Shown piece after piece: positions 9,921 to 19,158 of a DNA stretch of 64,000 bases. A program made the translations under genes and the position numbers. The stretch comes from an uncultured Flavobacteriaceae bacterium. Its GTDB lineage: Bacteria > Bacteroidota > Bacteroidia > Flavobacteriales > Flavobacteriaceae. The stretch lies in contig CALTCK010000009.1 in the NCBI GenBank assembly GCA_943842625.1, positions 124,001 through 188,000 on the forward strand, read 5' to 3'. How positions within the stretch are numbered: position 1 is the first letter of the stretch; the number at the start of each line of letters is the position of its first letter. Below the pieces are notes generated by a model. It worked only from the letters and a program-made list of their open reading frames with translations. It was not told the origin of the DNA and did no database searches.

Positions 9921-10784
9921 TTAGTGATATGTATTAAAGATTTTAGTTGCACTATTATAAGCGCTTTCAAAAGACATTGGATGAATATGTGTTTGTATTT
10001 TATTTGCCGTAAAATAACTAAGTAATTTTTCAGTTGGCATGTTTCCAGTCAGTTCATCTTTTGCCATAGGGCAGCCTCCAAAACCCTGTATTGCTCCGTC
10101 AAACCTTCTGCAACCAGCTTGAAATGCAGAAGAAATTTTTTCATGCCATTTATTCTTTGTCGTATGAAGATGTGCTCCAAATTCTATATGCGGATATTTT
10201 GAGATTAACTCAGTAAATAAATAGGTGATTATCTCTGGATTAGAGGAGCCTATCGTATCACTTAAGGAGATTATTGTTACTCCCATACTTGCTAATTTTT
10301 CAGTCCACTCTGCTACAATTTCTAAATTCCAAGGATCCCCATAGGGATTACCAAAACCCATAGATAAATAGGCTACTACAACTTTATTATTAGAATCTGC
10401 AATATTTAAAATTTCATTTAGCTGATCGAGAGATTGAGCGATGGTCTTATGAGTATTTCTCATTTGAAAATTTTCAGAAATAGAAAAAGGATATCCTAAA
10501 TAATCAATTTCAGTAAATCGTACCGCATCTTGAGCGCCTCTTACATTTGCAACAATAGATAAAAGCTTACTCTTAGATTTAGACAAATCAAGTGCAGAAA
10601 GCAATTCGGCAGTATCTCTCATTTGTGGAATAGCTCGAGGAGAAACAAAACTACCAAAATCGATAGTGTCAAAGCCGCAACTCAATAAAGATTGTATAAA
10701 CTGAGCTTTTTCAGCTGTTGGGATCCAATCTTTTATACCTTGCATTGCATCGCGAGGACACTCTATTATTTTTACATTCTGCAT
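9921..10784 (-). CDS. mvaB: Hydroxymethylglutaryl-CoA lyase
   Basis: Cleaves HMG-CoA to acetoacetate and acetyl-CoA, the last step of leucine breakdown. The 287-residue TIM-barrel protein has the family start VKIIECPRDAMQ (catalytic Arg11-Asp12), SFVSPRAIPQM, the metal-binding histidines in GAHLHTTKN (His205, His207) and the signature loop GFGGCPMAKDELTGN with catalytic Cys238. The usual HCHDT block reads HLHTT here, so the acidic residue is lost. No acyl-CoA carboxylase or dehydrogenase genes of the leucine pathway are adjacent. A leucine-type dehydrogenase lies at 15634-16749. Confidence 0.88.
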   Translation of the reverse strand: MQNVKIIECPRDAMQGIKDWIPTAEKAQFIQSLLSCGFDTIDFGSFVSPRAIPQMRDTAELLSALDLSKSKSKLLSIVANVRGAQDAVRFTEIDYLGYPFSISENFQMRNTHKTIAQSLDQLNEILNIADSNNKVVVAYLSMGFGNPYGDPWNLEIVAEWTEKLASMGVTIISLSDTIGSSNPEIITYLFTELISKYPHIEFGAHLHTTKNKWHEKISSAFQAGCRRFDGAIQGFGGCPMAKDELTGNMPTEKLLSYFTANKIQTHIHPMSFESAYNSATKIFNTYH

Positions 10785-10832
10785 TGGTCAAAGATAAGAA
10801 TTCCTAGTTGTTTATTTTGTTAAAACTTAGGA

Positions 10833-11447
10833 TTAAGGTATTAAAATAAAAATAGCTATTCCAATAAATACAATAATTTGAAGCCATTTTAAAAAACTTA
10901 AAACTAGTTGGTTTTTTGTCCATGATGAAGAAATATATCCGGCTAAAAAAGCCAAAAAACTAAAAACAATAAAGGATATTAACATAAAAACTATTCCTAA
11001 AATATAAAACTGAAGAACAATATTTTCGGTTGGATCCCAAAGAAAACCAGGAAAAAAAGCTAAGAAAAAAATAAGTATTTTGGGATTCATTAGATTCATT
11101 AAAACACCCTGTTTGAACAATTCAGCGGTTGATTTTTTCACAACATTTGCATTAAACCTTAGGGAAGTTTCAGTACTTAAGACTTTATACGCAAGATAAA
11201 TTAAGTATAGTGCCCCAATTACTTTTAAAATATAAAATACAGTATACGATGCAGAAATAATTGCGGAAACTCCAAAAGCCAACAATGTAGTATGAATAAT
11301 ACAACCACTAACCAGGCCTAGTGTTGTAGCAATTCCACTTTTTGTTCCGTTAACAAGAGATTGGGTAATTACGTATAGGTTATCAGGTCCTGGAGAAAAA
11401 GCTAATAGAATAGTCGCAATTGAAAAAGAAATAAGGCTTTCTAACAT
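10833..11447 (-). CDS. LysE-family amino-acid/metabolite exporter
   Basis: Inner-membrane exporter of the LysE/RhtB family, 204 residues with about six hydrophobic segments. The family signature [20 protein letters not shown] near the N-terminus and [16 protein letters not shown] after the third segment are clear. Its ATG lies seven bases inside the end of pyrD, so it is probably translated from the pyrD message. Exported substrate is unknown; family members export basic amino acids, homoserine or threonine. Confidence 0.9.
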   Translation of the reverse strand: MLESLISFSIATILLAFSPGPDNLYVITQSLVNGTKSGIATTLGLVSGCIIHTTLLAFGVSAIISASYTVFYILKVIGALYLIYLAYKVLSTETSLRFNANVVKKSTAELFKQGVLMNLMNPKILIFFLAFFPGFLWDPTENIVLQFYILGIVFMLISFIVFSFLAFLAGYISSSWTKNQLVLSFLKWLQIIVFIGIAIFILIP

Positions 11448-12457
11448 TCTTTTAATATGGCTCTGTTAATTCGTTTCACCAGACTTGGACCCTCATAAAT
11501 AAATCCTGTGTAAATTTGAATTAAAGTAGCTCCAGCCTTTAATTTTTCTAGAGCATCTTTCTCGCTATGTATCCCACCGACTCCTATTATAGGAAATGAA
11601 CCTTTACTTTCTCGATATAAATACCTGATTACCTCTGTTGATTTTTTTGAAATTGGTTTTCCACTTAAGCCTCCTTTTTCTATTTTATTTTCTGAAAGCA
11701 AATTATCTCTTTTGGTAGAAGTGTTTGATGCAATAACTCCGTCAATATTAGTTGTTTCTATGAGTTCTATTATTTCATCTAACTGATTGTTATTTAAATC
11801 GGGGGCAATTTTTAAGAGTATTGGTTTTTGAATTTTAAATTTTTTGTTGGCCTTTTGCACATCCATAATTAACTCCTTCAAATATTCCTTATCATTCAAC
11901 TTTGCGTGGCTAGACACATTTGGACAACTAACGTTTAAAACGAAATAATCCACATAGCTGTGTAAGGCATTAAAACAATCTAAATAATCATTCGTGTAAT
12001 TTTCGGGAGCTGTTTGGGTGTTTTTACCAATATTCCCACCAATAATAATTTTTCTTTCTGATTTTAATCGGTTTACTATAGCATTAACCCCTTGATTATT
12101 AAAACCCATTCTATTGATTATTCCATGATCTTCTTTTAATCTAAATAGTCTTTTTTTATCATTCCCAATTTGTCCTTTTGGAGTTACAGTTCCAATCTCA
12201 ATAAATCCAAATCCAAAATTTGAAAATTCATTAAATAAAACTGCATTTTTATCAAATCCAGCTGCTAACCCAACAGGATTTGGAAATTTAATTCCAAAAA
12301 CTTCTCTTTCCAGTTTTGGATTTTTTATTTGAAATAAGTTTCTGAAGATAATTCCAAAACCAATTACATTTAAAAATTTAATAATTGAAAAGGTAAGATA
12401 ATGTACTTTTTCTGGGTCAAAAAGAAACAATATTGGTCTGATTATTAATTTATACAT
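11441..12457 (-). CDS. pyrD: Dihydroorotate dehydrogenase (quinone), class 2
   Basis: Oxidises dihydroorotate to orotate in pyrimidine synthesis, passing electrons to menaquinone at the inner membrane. The N-terminal amphipathic region (about residues 1-40) is the class 2 membrane/quinone domain. FMN-barrel motifs follow: [79 protein letters not shown]. Cys178 occupies the position where the E. coli class 2 enzyme has its catalytic Ser175, a class 1-like residue. First gene of a small operon with the LysE exporter. A -7 box lies 18 bases upstream of the ATG. Confidence 0.95.
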   Translation of the reverse strand: MYKLIIRPILFLFDPEKVHYLTFSIIKFLNVIGFGIIFRNLFQIKNPKLEREVFGIKFPNPVGLAAGFDKNAVLFNEFSNFGFGFIEIGTVTPKGQIGNDKKRLFRLKEDHGIINRMGFNNQGVNAIVNRLKSERKIIIGGNIGKNTQTAPENYTNDYLDCFNALHSYVDYFVLNVSCPNVSSHAKLNDKEYLKELIMDVQKANKKFKIQKPILLKIAPDLNNNQLDEIIELIETTNIDGVIASNTSTKRDNLLSENKIEKGGLSGKPISKKSTEVIRYLYRESKGSFPIIGVGGIHSEKDALEKLKAGATLIQIYTGFIYEGPSLVKRINRAILKEC

Positions 12458-12474
12458 AGAACAATTATGAAGTG

Positions 12475-12491
12475 CAAAAATACTATTTTTG
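12475..12491. promoter_or_regulatory. Back-to-back -7 elements for pyrD (minus) and pepT (plus) forming a 17-bp palindrome
   Basis: CAAAAATACTATTTTTG is a perfect inverted repeat around one central C. Read on either strand it ends in TATTTTTG, the TAnnTTTG -7 consensus: the plus copy (12484-12491) lies 26 bases before the pepT ATG, and the minus copy (12475-12482) lies 18 bases before the pyrD ATG. No clean TTG -33 element was found for either. The 60-bp gap between the divergent genes holds nothing else. Confidence 0.5.
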
Positions 12492-12517
12492 TGTATTAGA
12501 TTTTAAGAAAAAAAATA

Positions 12518-13753
12518 ATGATTGAAAAACAACACTTGATAAACCGATTTGTAAGTTATGTAACAGTTGACACAGAAAGTGATCCAACGAGTGAAAGTAC
12601 ACCTAGTACAGCAAAACAGTGGGATCTTGCAAATGCTTTAGTAGAGGAATTAAAAAGTATTGGAATGCAGGAGGTTTCCATAGATGAAAACGCCTATATC
12701 ATGGCTACCCTTCCAAGTAATTCAGCTAAAAAACTTCCAATTATAGGGTTTATTTCTCATTTTGATACCTCACCAGATTTTACAGGCGCCAATGTAAAAC
12801 CTCAGATCATCGAAAACTATGATGGTAGTGATATCATTTTAGATAAAGAACAAAATATTGTTTTATCCCCTGCATACTTTGAGGATTTATTACTTTATAA
12901 AGGTCAAACTTTAATAACTACTGACGGAAACACTTTGTTAGGAGCTGATGATAAAGCTGGGATTACTGAAATAATATCTGCGATGGAATATCTTATTAAT
13001 CATCCAGAAATTGAACATGGAACTATTAAAGTTGGCTTTACCCCAGATGAAGAAATCGGACGCGGAGCTCATAAATTTGATGTCAAAAAATTTGGTGCTG
13101 ATTGGGCCTATACAATGGATGGTAGCCAAGTGGGTGAATTAGAATATGAAAACTTTAATGCAGCTGGTGCTATCGTTACTGTAAAGGGAAAGATTGTACA
13201 TCCAGGTTATGCAAAGGGAAAAATGATTAATAGTATGTATATCGCGACAGAGTTTATCAATTTATTACCTCAATTTGAAACACCAGAACATACAGAAGGC
13301 CGAGAAGGTTTTTTTCATCTTCAAAATATTATTGGTGCAGTTGAAGAAACAAAACTTCAATACATCATTAGAGATCATGATCGTTCTCATTTTGAAGCCC
13401 GAAAAAATGTTATCAGTAAACTAGTAGAAGATTTAAATACGCAATATGGCCGGGATGTAATTTCTATTGAAATTAAAGATCAATATTTTAATATGAGAGA
13501 AAAGATTGAGCCTGTAATGCATATTTTAGATATTGCAGAAAAAGCTATGATTGAAGCGAATATCAAACCCCTAGTAAAACCTATTAGAGGGGGTACAGAT
13601 GGGTCTCAATTAAGCTACATGGGATTACCTTGTCCAAACATATTTGCAGGAGGTCACAACTTTCATGGAAGGTATGAGTATGTTCCCGTAGAGAGCATGC
13701 AAAAAGCCATCGAAGTGATTGTTAATATAGCACAATTGGTTGCGAGACAATAA
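12518..13753 (+). CDS. pepT: Peptidase T (tripeptide aminopeptidase, M20B)
   Basis: Cytoplasmic zinc aminopeptidase that removes the N-terminal residue of tripeptides. 411 residues, the usual family length. Motifs carrying metal ligands and catalytic residues are [48 protein letters not shown] and, near the end, [31 protein letters not shown] is the substrate-binding lid region. Monocistronic: a divergent promoter lies upstream and a strong terminator 20 bases downstream. It adds to the peptide-processing set in the window (two M14 and one M28 enzymes). Confidence 0.96.
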   Translation: MIEKQHLINRFVSYVTVDTESDPTSESTPSTAKQWDLANALVEELKSIGMQEVSIDENAYIMATLPSNSAKKLPIIGFISHFDTSPDFTGANVKPQIIENYDGSDIILDKEQNIVLSPAYFEDLLLYKGQTLITTDGNTLLGADDKAGITEIISAMEYLINHPEIEHGTIKVGFTPDEEIGRGAHKFDVKKFGADWAYTMDGSQVGELEYENFNAAGAIVTVKGKIVHPGYAKGKMINSMYIATEFINLLPQFETPEHTEGREGFFHLQNIIGAVEETKLQYIIRDHDRSHFEARKNVISKLVEDLNTQYGRDVISIEIKDQYFNMREKIEPVMHILDIAEKAMIEANIKPLVKPIRGGTDGSQLSYMGLPCPNIFAGGHNFHGRYEYVPVESMQKAIEVIVNIAQLVARQ

Positions 13754-13766
13754 TTATAAAAGCAAT

Positions 13767-13802
13767 AAAAAACCTTCAGTGATTACTGAAGGTTTTTTTT
13801 AT
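13767..13802. terminator. Bidirectional intrinsic terminator between pepT and yajC
   Basis: An exact 8-bp stem (CCTTCAGT / ACTGAAGG, 13773-13780 and 13785-13792) with a GATT loop is flanked by A6 upstream and about ten T-rich bases downstream. It can stop transcription from both convergent genes. Confidence 0.9.
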
Positions 13803-13817
13803 TTCTATAGTCAAAAG

Positions 13818-14104
13818 TTATTTCTTCTTTTCTGGTGAATTTAGTTTTTTACTCATATCCATTGAAATAGCAGAAGTTTCAAATTTCATTTTTCCAGCAC
13901 TGGTTTCTAAAGACAAGTTCCATCTTCATTAAGATCTAATACTTTAGCATGCATTCCGCTTTTTGTAATAACTTTCATTCCCTTTTTAAGTTCACTTACA
14001 AAATTTTTCTCTTGTTTTTGTTTTTTAACTTGTGGTCTTATCATAAAAAGGTATATAACCATAAATAACAATATGAGGGGAAAAAAACTTTGTAATTGTT
14101 CCAT
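13818..14104 (-). pseudogene. yajC: Preprotein translocase subunit YajC, interrupted by a one-base frameshift
   Basis: YajC is the small SecDF-associated inner-membrane protein. From the ATG at 14104 the frame gives MEQLQSFFPLILLFMVIYLF (one membrane helix), then MIRPQVKKQKQEK and the soluble VITKSGMHAKV segment, but it stops at TAG (13907-13909) after only 65 residues in the middle of NEDGTC. Shifting frame by one base there (as if one T were missing from CTTTAG) continues as LETSAGKMKFETSAISMDM and ends SKKLNSPEKKK at 13818, which is the expected YajC C-terminus; total about 95 residues. The tail is in good coding condition, so the lesion is recent, programmed, or a sequencing error. Confidence 0.85.
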
Positions 14105-14126
14105 AGTAGGTTCTTAGTTAATTCTA

Positions 14127-14594
14127 TTATTTTGTGGTAGGCCCACTATTTCCTTTTGGATTTACAAAAGCTTTTATTTTGATAGTTTCTTTTCCAGTTT
14201 CAGTATTAGCAGTAATGGTTACCGTTTTACTTACTTGGTTTTTACCACTTCCATTAAATTTAACTAACATTTCTGCGGTAGCACCCGGTTCAACTGGAGT
14301 TTTTGGATACGTAGGAACGGTACATCCACAACTACTTTTTGCATTAACAATCACTAAAGGTGCTTCTCCTGTATTTGTGAATTCAAATACGTGTTCTACA
14401 TTTGTTCCTTGATCGATTGTTCCAAAATCGAATTCTGTTTCAGCAAATTCCATTTTTGGAAATTTTCCTGAATTTGCATCACGTGTTTCCGCTTTTTCTA
14501 CTTTTTCTTTACTTACTTTAGCTGCAGCATCATCCTTACAAGAAGTAAAAGTAAATGCTGTAATTACAGCTATCATCAAGATTAAATTTTTCAT
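14127..14594 (-). CDS. DUF1573-domain lipoprotein
   Basis: A 155-residue lipoprotein (MKNLILMIAVITAFTFTSC, Cys19) with a single DUF1573 domain, an immunoglobulin-like fold of the ASH/HYDIN type. Diagnostic segments are EFDFGTIDQGTNVEHVFEFT, NTGEAPLVIVNAKSSCGCT and PVEPGATAEMLVKFN. It lies 22 bases upstream of yajC and downstream of nusB on the same strand, a gene order often seen in flavobacteria. The function of the family is unknown; an envelope structural or adhesion role is a guess. Confidence 0.9.
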   Translation of the reverse strand: MKNLILMIAVITAFTFTSCKDDAAAKVSKEKVEKAETRDANSGKFPKMEFAETEFDFGTIDQGTNVEHVFEFTNTGEAPLVIVNAKSSCGCTVPTYPKTPVEPGATAEMLVKFNGSGKNQVSKTVTITANTETGKETIKIKAFVNPKGNSGPTTK

Positions 14595-14644
14595 TTTATT
14601 TTTGTTTAAATTTTAGCGTTGCTAAAATACTTATTATTTTTATT

Positions 14645-15589
14645 TTATTTAAGTCCTCGCCCTATTTTATTTAATTTTCCTGCATCTTTTAAGTCCTTTA
14701 CTATTTTATCTAATATTCCATTGATAAATATAGAACTCTTAGGTGTTGAATACTCTTTAGATACCTCTAAATATTCATTTATGGTAGCTTTTACCGGAAT
14801 AAACTCAAAATATACAAATTCTGAAATACCCATTTTCAGTATGATCATATCTAAATCTGCAATCCTTTCTTTATCCCAATTAGGTGTTTTACCATCTATT
14901 TCTTTTGATAATTCATCGTCATTAAGGATCACTTTTTGAAATAGTTGGATCGCATAATCTCGATCCTCATTATTTTTGTATACTTCAGGGATTAAAATAT
15001 TATGAATATTTTTATCAGATATTTTTTGAAGCATTTTTAAGATAAGCGTATTAACTAAGGGAAAATCGTCTAACCAGGTTAGTCGCTTATCTTCCAGGTA
15101 CTCATATAGTTTATCGTTAGGAGCAATAATTTCTTTGAAGATCTTAGTGACTAAGTCTTTATCCTCCAAAAAACTAGTATCATTTTTTGATATGGAATTG
15201 ATGTACCAATCTTTTTCTTTTAGTTCATTGAAAATGATTGAAACATATTCAGAATCATTTTTCCAAAAATTAAGATTTCTTTTTTCTATTAATTCCTTAA
15301 ATTTTTCATTTGAGCTTATGAGTGCGATAACTTTATTATCTATAAAAGTTTTACTTGGATTTTTTTCTAGTTCGGTAGCTAGGTGTTTTTTTTGAGATAG
15401 TATCAAAAAGTTTTCAGCTTGATCACGCAGTGAAACAAGCATTTGTAGCATCAGCAAATACAGATCCTGCATTTGTTCCATATTATACAACAAAAAATTT
15501 TCTTGTTTTTCTAAATCTTTATGTTCACTTTGATTGAAAGCATAAATAGATTGTAAAACCTTTACTCTGATGTGTCTACGTGTAAGCAT
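14645..15589 (-). CDS. nusB: Transcription antitermination factor NusB (long flavobacterial form)
   Basis: RNA-binding antitermination factor that acts with NusE on boxA of rRNA operons. Start chosen at the ATG at 15589 (MLTRRHIRVKVLQSIYAFNQ), the usual NusB opening; an in-frame TTG 30 bases upstream adds residues not seen in the family. The protein has 314 residues, about twice the E. coli length, because a helical insertion of about 170 residues precedes the NusB core. The core is seen at the end: DRDYAIQLFQKV, WDKERIADLDMIILKMGISE and ATINEYLEVSKEYSTPKSSI. Bacteroidota NusB proteins are known to be long. Confidence 0.92.
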   Translation of the reverse strand: MLTRRHIRVKVLQSIYAFNQSEHKDLEKQENFLLYNMEQMQDLYLLMLQMLVSLRDQAENFLILSQKKHLATELEKNPSKTFIDNKVIALISSNEKFKELIEKRNLNFWKNDSEYVSIIFNELKEKDWYINSISKNDTSFLEDKDLVTKIFKEIIAPNDKLYEYLEDKRLTWLDDFPLVNTLILKMLQKISDKNIHNILIPEVYKNNEDRDYAIQLFQKVILNDDELSKEIDGKTPNWDKERIADLDMIILKMGISEFVYFEFIPVKATINEYLEVSKEYSTPKSSIFINGILDKIVKDLKDAGKLNKIGRGLK

Positions 15590-15633
15590 ATTATAAAAGA
15601 ACGTTGTAAAAAATAGCAATACTATTTTCTGTA

Positions 15634-16749
15634 TTAGTTTAGTTGATCTGCATTATTTTTAAGTTTTCTAGCATCTATTCTAGATTTGGCAACATCAAAA
15701 GCAGCTTGGTGTGTCGTTATTCCATTTGCATCTGCATTGTTTAAAATCTCTAAAGTGGTATTGTATAAATTTTCTGTTTTGCGAATAATTTCTGATTTAT
15801 CATAGTTTTCTAATTCTGCATAAACATTTATAATACCGCCCGCATTTATTAAAAAATCAGGAGCATATGTAATTCCTTTTTCTTTCAATAAGAGACCATG
15901 TTTATTTTCATCTGCTAATTGATTGTTCGCAGCTCCAGCAATTACCTTAGTTCGTAATTGCGGTAATGTTTTATCATTAATTGTTGCGCCAAGAGCACAA
16001 GGAGCATAAACATCCATTTCTTCTGCATAGATATTAGTTCCCTCGTAAATATTAACATTATATTTATCTCTCACTTCCTCTAACCTTTCTTTGTTGATAT
16101 CAGTTATAAAAACTTTAGCTCCCTCGTTAGTCAGACTTTCAACTAGAGCCTCACCAACATTTCCAATTCCTTGTACATAAACGATTTTATCTTCAAGAAT
16201 ATTTGTCCCAAAGGCATGATATGCAGCAGCTTTCATGCCCATAAATACACCATAGGCAGTGATAGGCGAAGGATTACCTGCGCCTCCTTTGTCTTCTGAA
16301 ATACCTGTTACATAAGGAGTTACTGTTCTTACTAAATCCATATCTGAAGTTGCCATTCCTACATCTTCAGCAGTAATATATTTACCACCAAGGGAATGAA
16401 CGAACTCACCAAATCTGAGCATTAATTCTGGTGTTTTTTGTGTTTTGGCATTCCCTATAATAACGGCCTTACCACCACCTAAATTAAGTCCAGTAACAGC
16501 AGATTTATAGGTCATTCCACGAGACAAACGCAAAACATCATTTAGAGCTTCCCATTCGTTATTATATTGCCACATGCGAGTTCCTCCCAACGCAGGGCCC
16601 ATTACTGTGTTATGAATACTAATTATTGCTTTTAATCCTGTATCTTTGTCATTGCAAAAAACAACTTGTTCGTGATTGTCAAATGATAATTGTCCAAAAA
16701 CAGGGTTTAATTTTTTAAGTTCGCTTTTGCTAACTACTTCAGTCTCCAT
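15634..16749 (-). CDS. Leucine-type (Glu/Leu/Phe/Val) amino-acid dehydrogenase
   Basis: NAD-dependent oxidative deamination of branched-chain amino acids, giving 2-oxo acids and ammonia. 371 residues, matching leucine dehydrogenases. Seen are ALGGTRMWQY, the glycine-rich loop GLNLGGGKAVIIGN with the catalytic lysine, TAEDVGMATSDMD with the catalytic aspartate, the NAD-binding VQGIGNVGEALVE and CALGATINDKTLPQL. It lies 44 bases upstream of the nusB start, on the same strand, and has a good promoter of its own at 16783-16814. Could also accept valine or isoleucine; Glu is unlikely given the length. Confidence 0.92.
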   Translation of the reverse strand: METEVVSKSELKKLNPVFGQLSFDNHEQVVFCNDKDTGLKAIISIHNTVMGPALGGTRMWQYNNEWEALNDVLRLSRGMTYKSAVTGLNLGGGKAVIIGNAKTQKTPELMLRFGEFVHSLGGKYITAEDVGMATSDMDLVRTVTPYVTGISEDKGGAGNPSPITAYGVFMGMKAAAYHAFGTNILEDKIVYVQGIGNVGEALVESLTNEGAKVFITDINKERLEEVRDKYNVNIYEGTNIYAEEMDVYAPCALGATINDKTLPQLRTKVIAGAANNQLADENKHGLLLKEKGITYAPDFLINAGGIINVYAELENYDKSEIIRKTENLYNTTLEILNNADANGITTHQAAFDVAKSRIDARKLKNNADQLN

Positions 16750-16782
16750 ATATTAAATTTTTATATCCTTAAAAATCCGGTG

Positions 16783-16814
16783 CAAAAGTAGTTGTTTGCT
16801 AATAATCTCGCAAA
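16783..16814 (-). promoter_or_regulatory. Bacteroidota-type promoter for the leucine-type dehydrogenase (TTTG-N20-TACTTTTG)
   Basis: On the minus strand TTTG (16811-16814) is followed after 20 bases by TACTTTTG (16783-16790), a full match to the -33/-7 arrangement of Bacteroidota housekeeping promoters. The -7 box lies 34 bases before the ATG at 16749. Confidence 0.65.
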
Positions 16815-16863
16815 AAAATTAAAGTATAATTATGATATTGTTAATAAAATCACAATGATTTAA

Positions 16864-18621
16864 ATGAAAGAATTACAGTACCTTAACCTATATTTTAAAA
16901 AATACAGTGGAAGATTAACCTTAGGCCTAATAATTACAATTATTGCTACCATATTTAAAATAATTGTGCCTAAAATTATTGGAGATATTGTTGATGTAGT
17001 TAAAAATTACCTTGATAACACTATAACTGATATTGAGATAGTCAAACAAGAATTAATCACTAATATCACAATGATCTTAGGAGCTGCAATATTGGCGGGG
17101 TTTTTTACTTTTTTGATGAGACAAACCTTTATTGTCGTTTCTAGATATATTGAATTTGATTTAAAAAATGAAATTTTTAAACAATATCAACGACTTTCTC
17201 TCGGATTTTATAAAAAAAATAGAACCGGTGATTTAATGAATCGAATCAGTGAGGATGTCTCTAAAGTTAGAATGTATGCCGGCCCTGCTTTAATGTATAG
17301 CGTTACTAATTTAACGCTACTAATTGTTACAATTAGTTACATGTTTTATAAAGCACCAAGTCTTGCTATCTATGCTATTGCACCGTTACCACTGTTATCA
17401 TTTGCAATTTATAAATTAAGTGCAGCCATTCACAAAAGAAGCACTATTGTTCAACAATATTTATCAAAATTAACCTCTTTCACTCAAGAAAGTTTTAGTG
17501 GTATATCGGTTATTAAAGCCTACGGAATCGAGCCCAGAATTATACGTGATTTTAATTTCCTATCCGAGGGTAGCAAAAATAAAAATATAGATCTTGTAAA
17601 AGTACAAGCACTATTTTTTCCTTTAATGATTTTTTTAATAGGTTTGAGTAATATTTTAGTAATCTACATTGGAGGAAATCAATTTATAAGTGGACAGATT
17701 AAAGAATTAGGAACCATTGTTGAATTTTTAATATATGTGAATATGTTAACGTGGCCAGTGGCAGTTGTCGGCTGGGTAACATCAATGGTTCAGCAAGCTG
17801 AAGCATCTCAAAAAAGAATTAACGAATTTTTAAAAGAACAGCCAGATATCTTAAATTATGAATTTTCAAACTCTAAAATTAAAGGTAAATTAGAGTTTAA
17901 AAATCTATCTTTCACCTACTCAGATACTAATATTACTGCTTTAAGAAATATTAGTTTTACCGTCAATCAAGGAGAAACTGTTGCTATACTTGGTAATACT
18001 GGATCTGGTAAGTCAACGATACTGGAACTCATCGGCAGACTTTACGATGTGGAGAATGGGCAATTAATCATTAATGATAAAAACATCAAAGATCTAAATC
18101 TATTTGACTTAAGAAACAGTATCGGTTATGTACCACAAGATGCGTTTCTTTTTAGTGATTCAATTATTAATAACATTAAATTTGGAAAAGAAAATGCTAC
18201 AGAAGATGAGGTATTTAAGGCAGCAAAAGCTGCAGCTGTTCACAAAAATATAATTGAGTTCAAGAAAGGCTACCAAACTATATTAGGTGAACGTGGCATT
18301 ACCTTAAGTGGAGGACAAAAACAACGTGTTTCTATCGCCAGAGCTCTTATAAAAAGTCCTCAAATATTGTTATTAGATGACTGTCTTTCTGCTGTAGACA
18401 CCGAGACTGAAGAAAAAATAATCAATAATTTAGAATCCATTACTAATGATAAGACTACCATCATAGTAAGTCATCGAGTTTCTTCTGCTAAAAAAGCAGA
18501 TAAAATAATAGTTTTAGATGAAGGTGAAATTATACAGCAAGGAACTCATAATGAGCTAATAAAACAAGTTGGATATTATAAGGATTTATATGCTAAACAA
18601 TTATTAGAAAAAGAAAACTAA
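16864..18621 (+). CDS. ABC exporter, fused permease and ATPase (MdlB/MsbA type)
   Basis: Inner-membrane half-transporter, 585 residues. An N-terminal six-helix domain (about residues 15-320) is followed by an ATPase domain with Walker A LGNTGSGKST, Q-loop YVPQDAFLF, signature LSGGQKQR, Walker B ILLLDD and H-loop IIVSHRVS. The residue after Walker B, normally the catalytic glutamate, is Asp (LLLDDCLSAVD), as in the degenerate half of heterodimeric exporters such as MdlA/MdlB-like pairs. No partner gene is adjacent. Substrate unknown: lipid or drug are both possible. Confidence 0.93.
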   Translation: MKELQYLNLYFKKYSGRLTLGLIITIIATIFKIIVPKIIGDIVDVVKNYLDNTITDIEIVKQELITNITMILGAAILAGFFTFLMRQTFIVVSRYIEFDLKNEIFKQYQRLSLGFYKKNRTGDLMNRISEDVSKVRMYAGPALMYSVTNLTLLIVTISYMFYKAPSLAIYAIAPLPLLSFAIYKLSAAIHKRSTIVQQYLSKLTSFTQESFSGISVIKAYGIEPRIIRDFNFLSEGSKNKNIDLVKVQALFFPLMIFLIGLSNILVIYIGGNQFISGQIKELGTIVEFLIYVNMLTWPVAVVGWVTSMVQQAEASQKRINEFLKEQPDILNYEFSNSKIKGKLEFKNLSFTYSDTNITALRNISFTVNQGETVAILGNTGSGKSTILELIGRLYDVENGQLIINDKNIKDLNLFDLRNSIGYVPQDAFLFSDSIINNIKFGKENATEDEVFKAAKAAAVHKNIIEFKKGYQTILGERGITLSGGQKQRVSIARALIKSPQILLLDDCLSAVDTETEEKIINNLESITNDKTTIIVSHRVSSAKKADKIIVLDEGEIIQQGTHNELIKQVGYYKDLYAKQLLEKEN

Positions 18622-18688
18622 CATTAATGTTGTCATACTTATATTTTTTTAAGATTTTTGACATAATGTTAAACCTAAAAAAAATAGT

Positions 18689-19066
18689 ATGAGTGATAAT
18701 TATATGATGGAGAGAGAAGAAATTCACTCTAAAGTTATGCGAGCAGGTAGAAGAACATATTTTTTCGATGTAAGAGCTACTAAAGCAGGTGACTATTATC
18801 TGACAATAACTGAAAGTAAAAAGTTTACCAATGATGATGGATCATTTCATTATAAAAAACACAAGATTTATTTATATAAAGAAGATTTCACCGAATTTAA
18901 AGATAGCTTAGATGAAATGATTTCTTTCATCATCGATGAAAAAGGTGAAGAAGTAATTAGCGATCGCCACCAAAGCGATTATAAAAAAGAAAATACTGAA
19001 GAAACTGATTCAGAAAATAACGACTCAACTTCTAGTTTTACAGATGTTGACTTTGAGGATATATAA
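18689..19066 (+). CDS. DUF3276 / PUR-domain nucleic-acid-binding protein
   Basis: A 125-residue cytoplasmic protein with the PUR fold, related to eukaryotic Pur-alpha and spirochaete BpuR, which bind single-stranded nucleic acids. The conserved part (residues about 8-80) contains EEIHSKVMRAGRRTYFFDVR, DYYLTITESKKF and HKIYLYKEDFTEF. The C-terminal 45 residues are acidic and probably disordered. It is followed by a hairpin terminator. Function in Bacteroidota is not settled; RNA- or DNA-binding regulation is inferred from the fold. Confidence 0.9.
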   Translation: MSDNYMMEREEIHSKVMRAGRRTYFFDVRATKAGDYYLTITESKKFTNDDGSFHYKKHKIYLYKEDFTEFKDSLDEMISFIIDEKGEEVISDRHQSDYKKENTEETDSENNDSTSSFTDVDFEDI

Positions 19067-19090
19067 TCCTCCTTTTTATAAATTTTAACA

Positions 19091-19130
19091 AACATCCTCT
19101 TATATAAATTTTAAAAGGATGTTTTTTTTT
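19091..19130 (+). terminator. Intrinsic terminator after the PUR-domain gene
   Basis: AACATCCT (19091-19098) pairs exactly with AGGATGTT (19116-19123), with a 17-base AT loop that can pair further, followed by a run of T to 19130. It lies between the PUR gene and the M14 peptidase ATG at 19159. Confidence 0.75.
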
Positions 19131-19158
19131 ATACTTTAGGCAAAACAAAAACAATAAA

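Noticed and set aside
13907-13912. RF2-like programmed +1 frameshift at CTT-TAG in yajC
   Set aside because: A +1 shift leads to a quick stop and does not give the YajC tail; only -1 (or one inserted base) does, so it is not the RF2 type.
18618-18640. AACATTAATGTT repeat after the ABC exporter as a terminator
   Set aside because: The stem is only about five A-T-rich pairs with no loop or adjacent T run.
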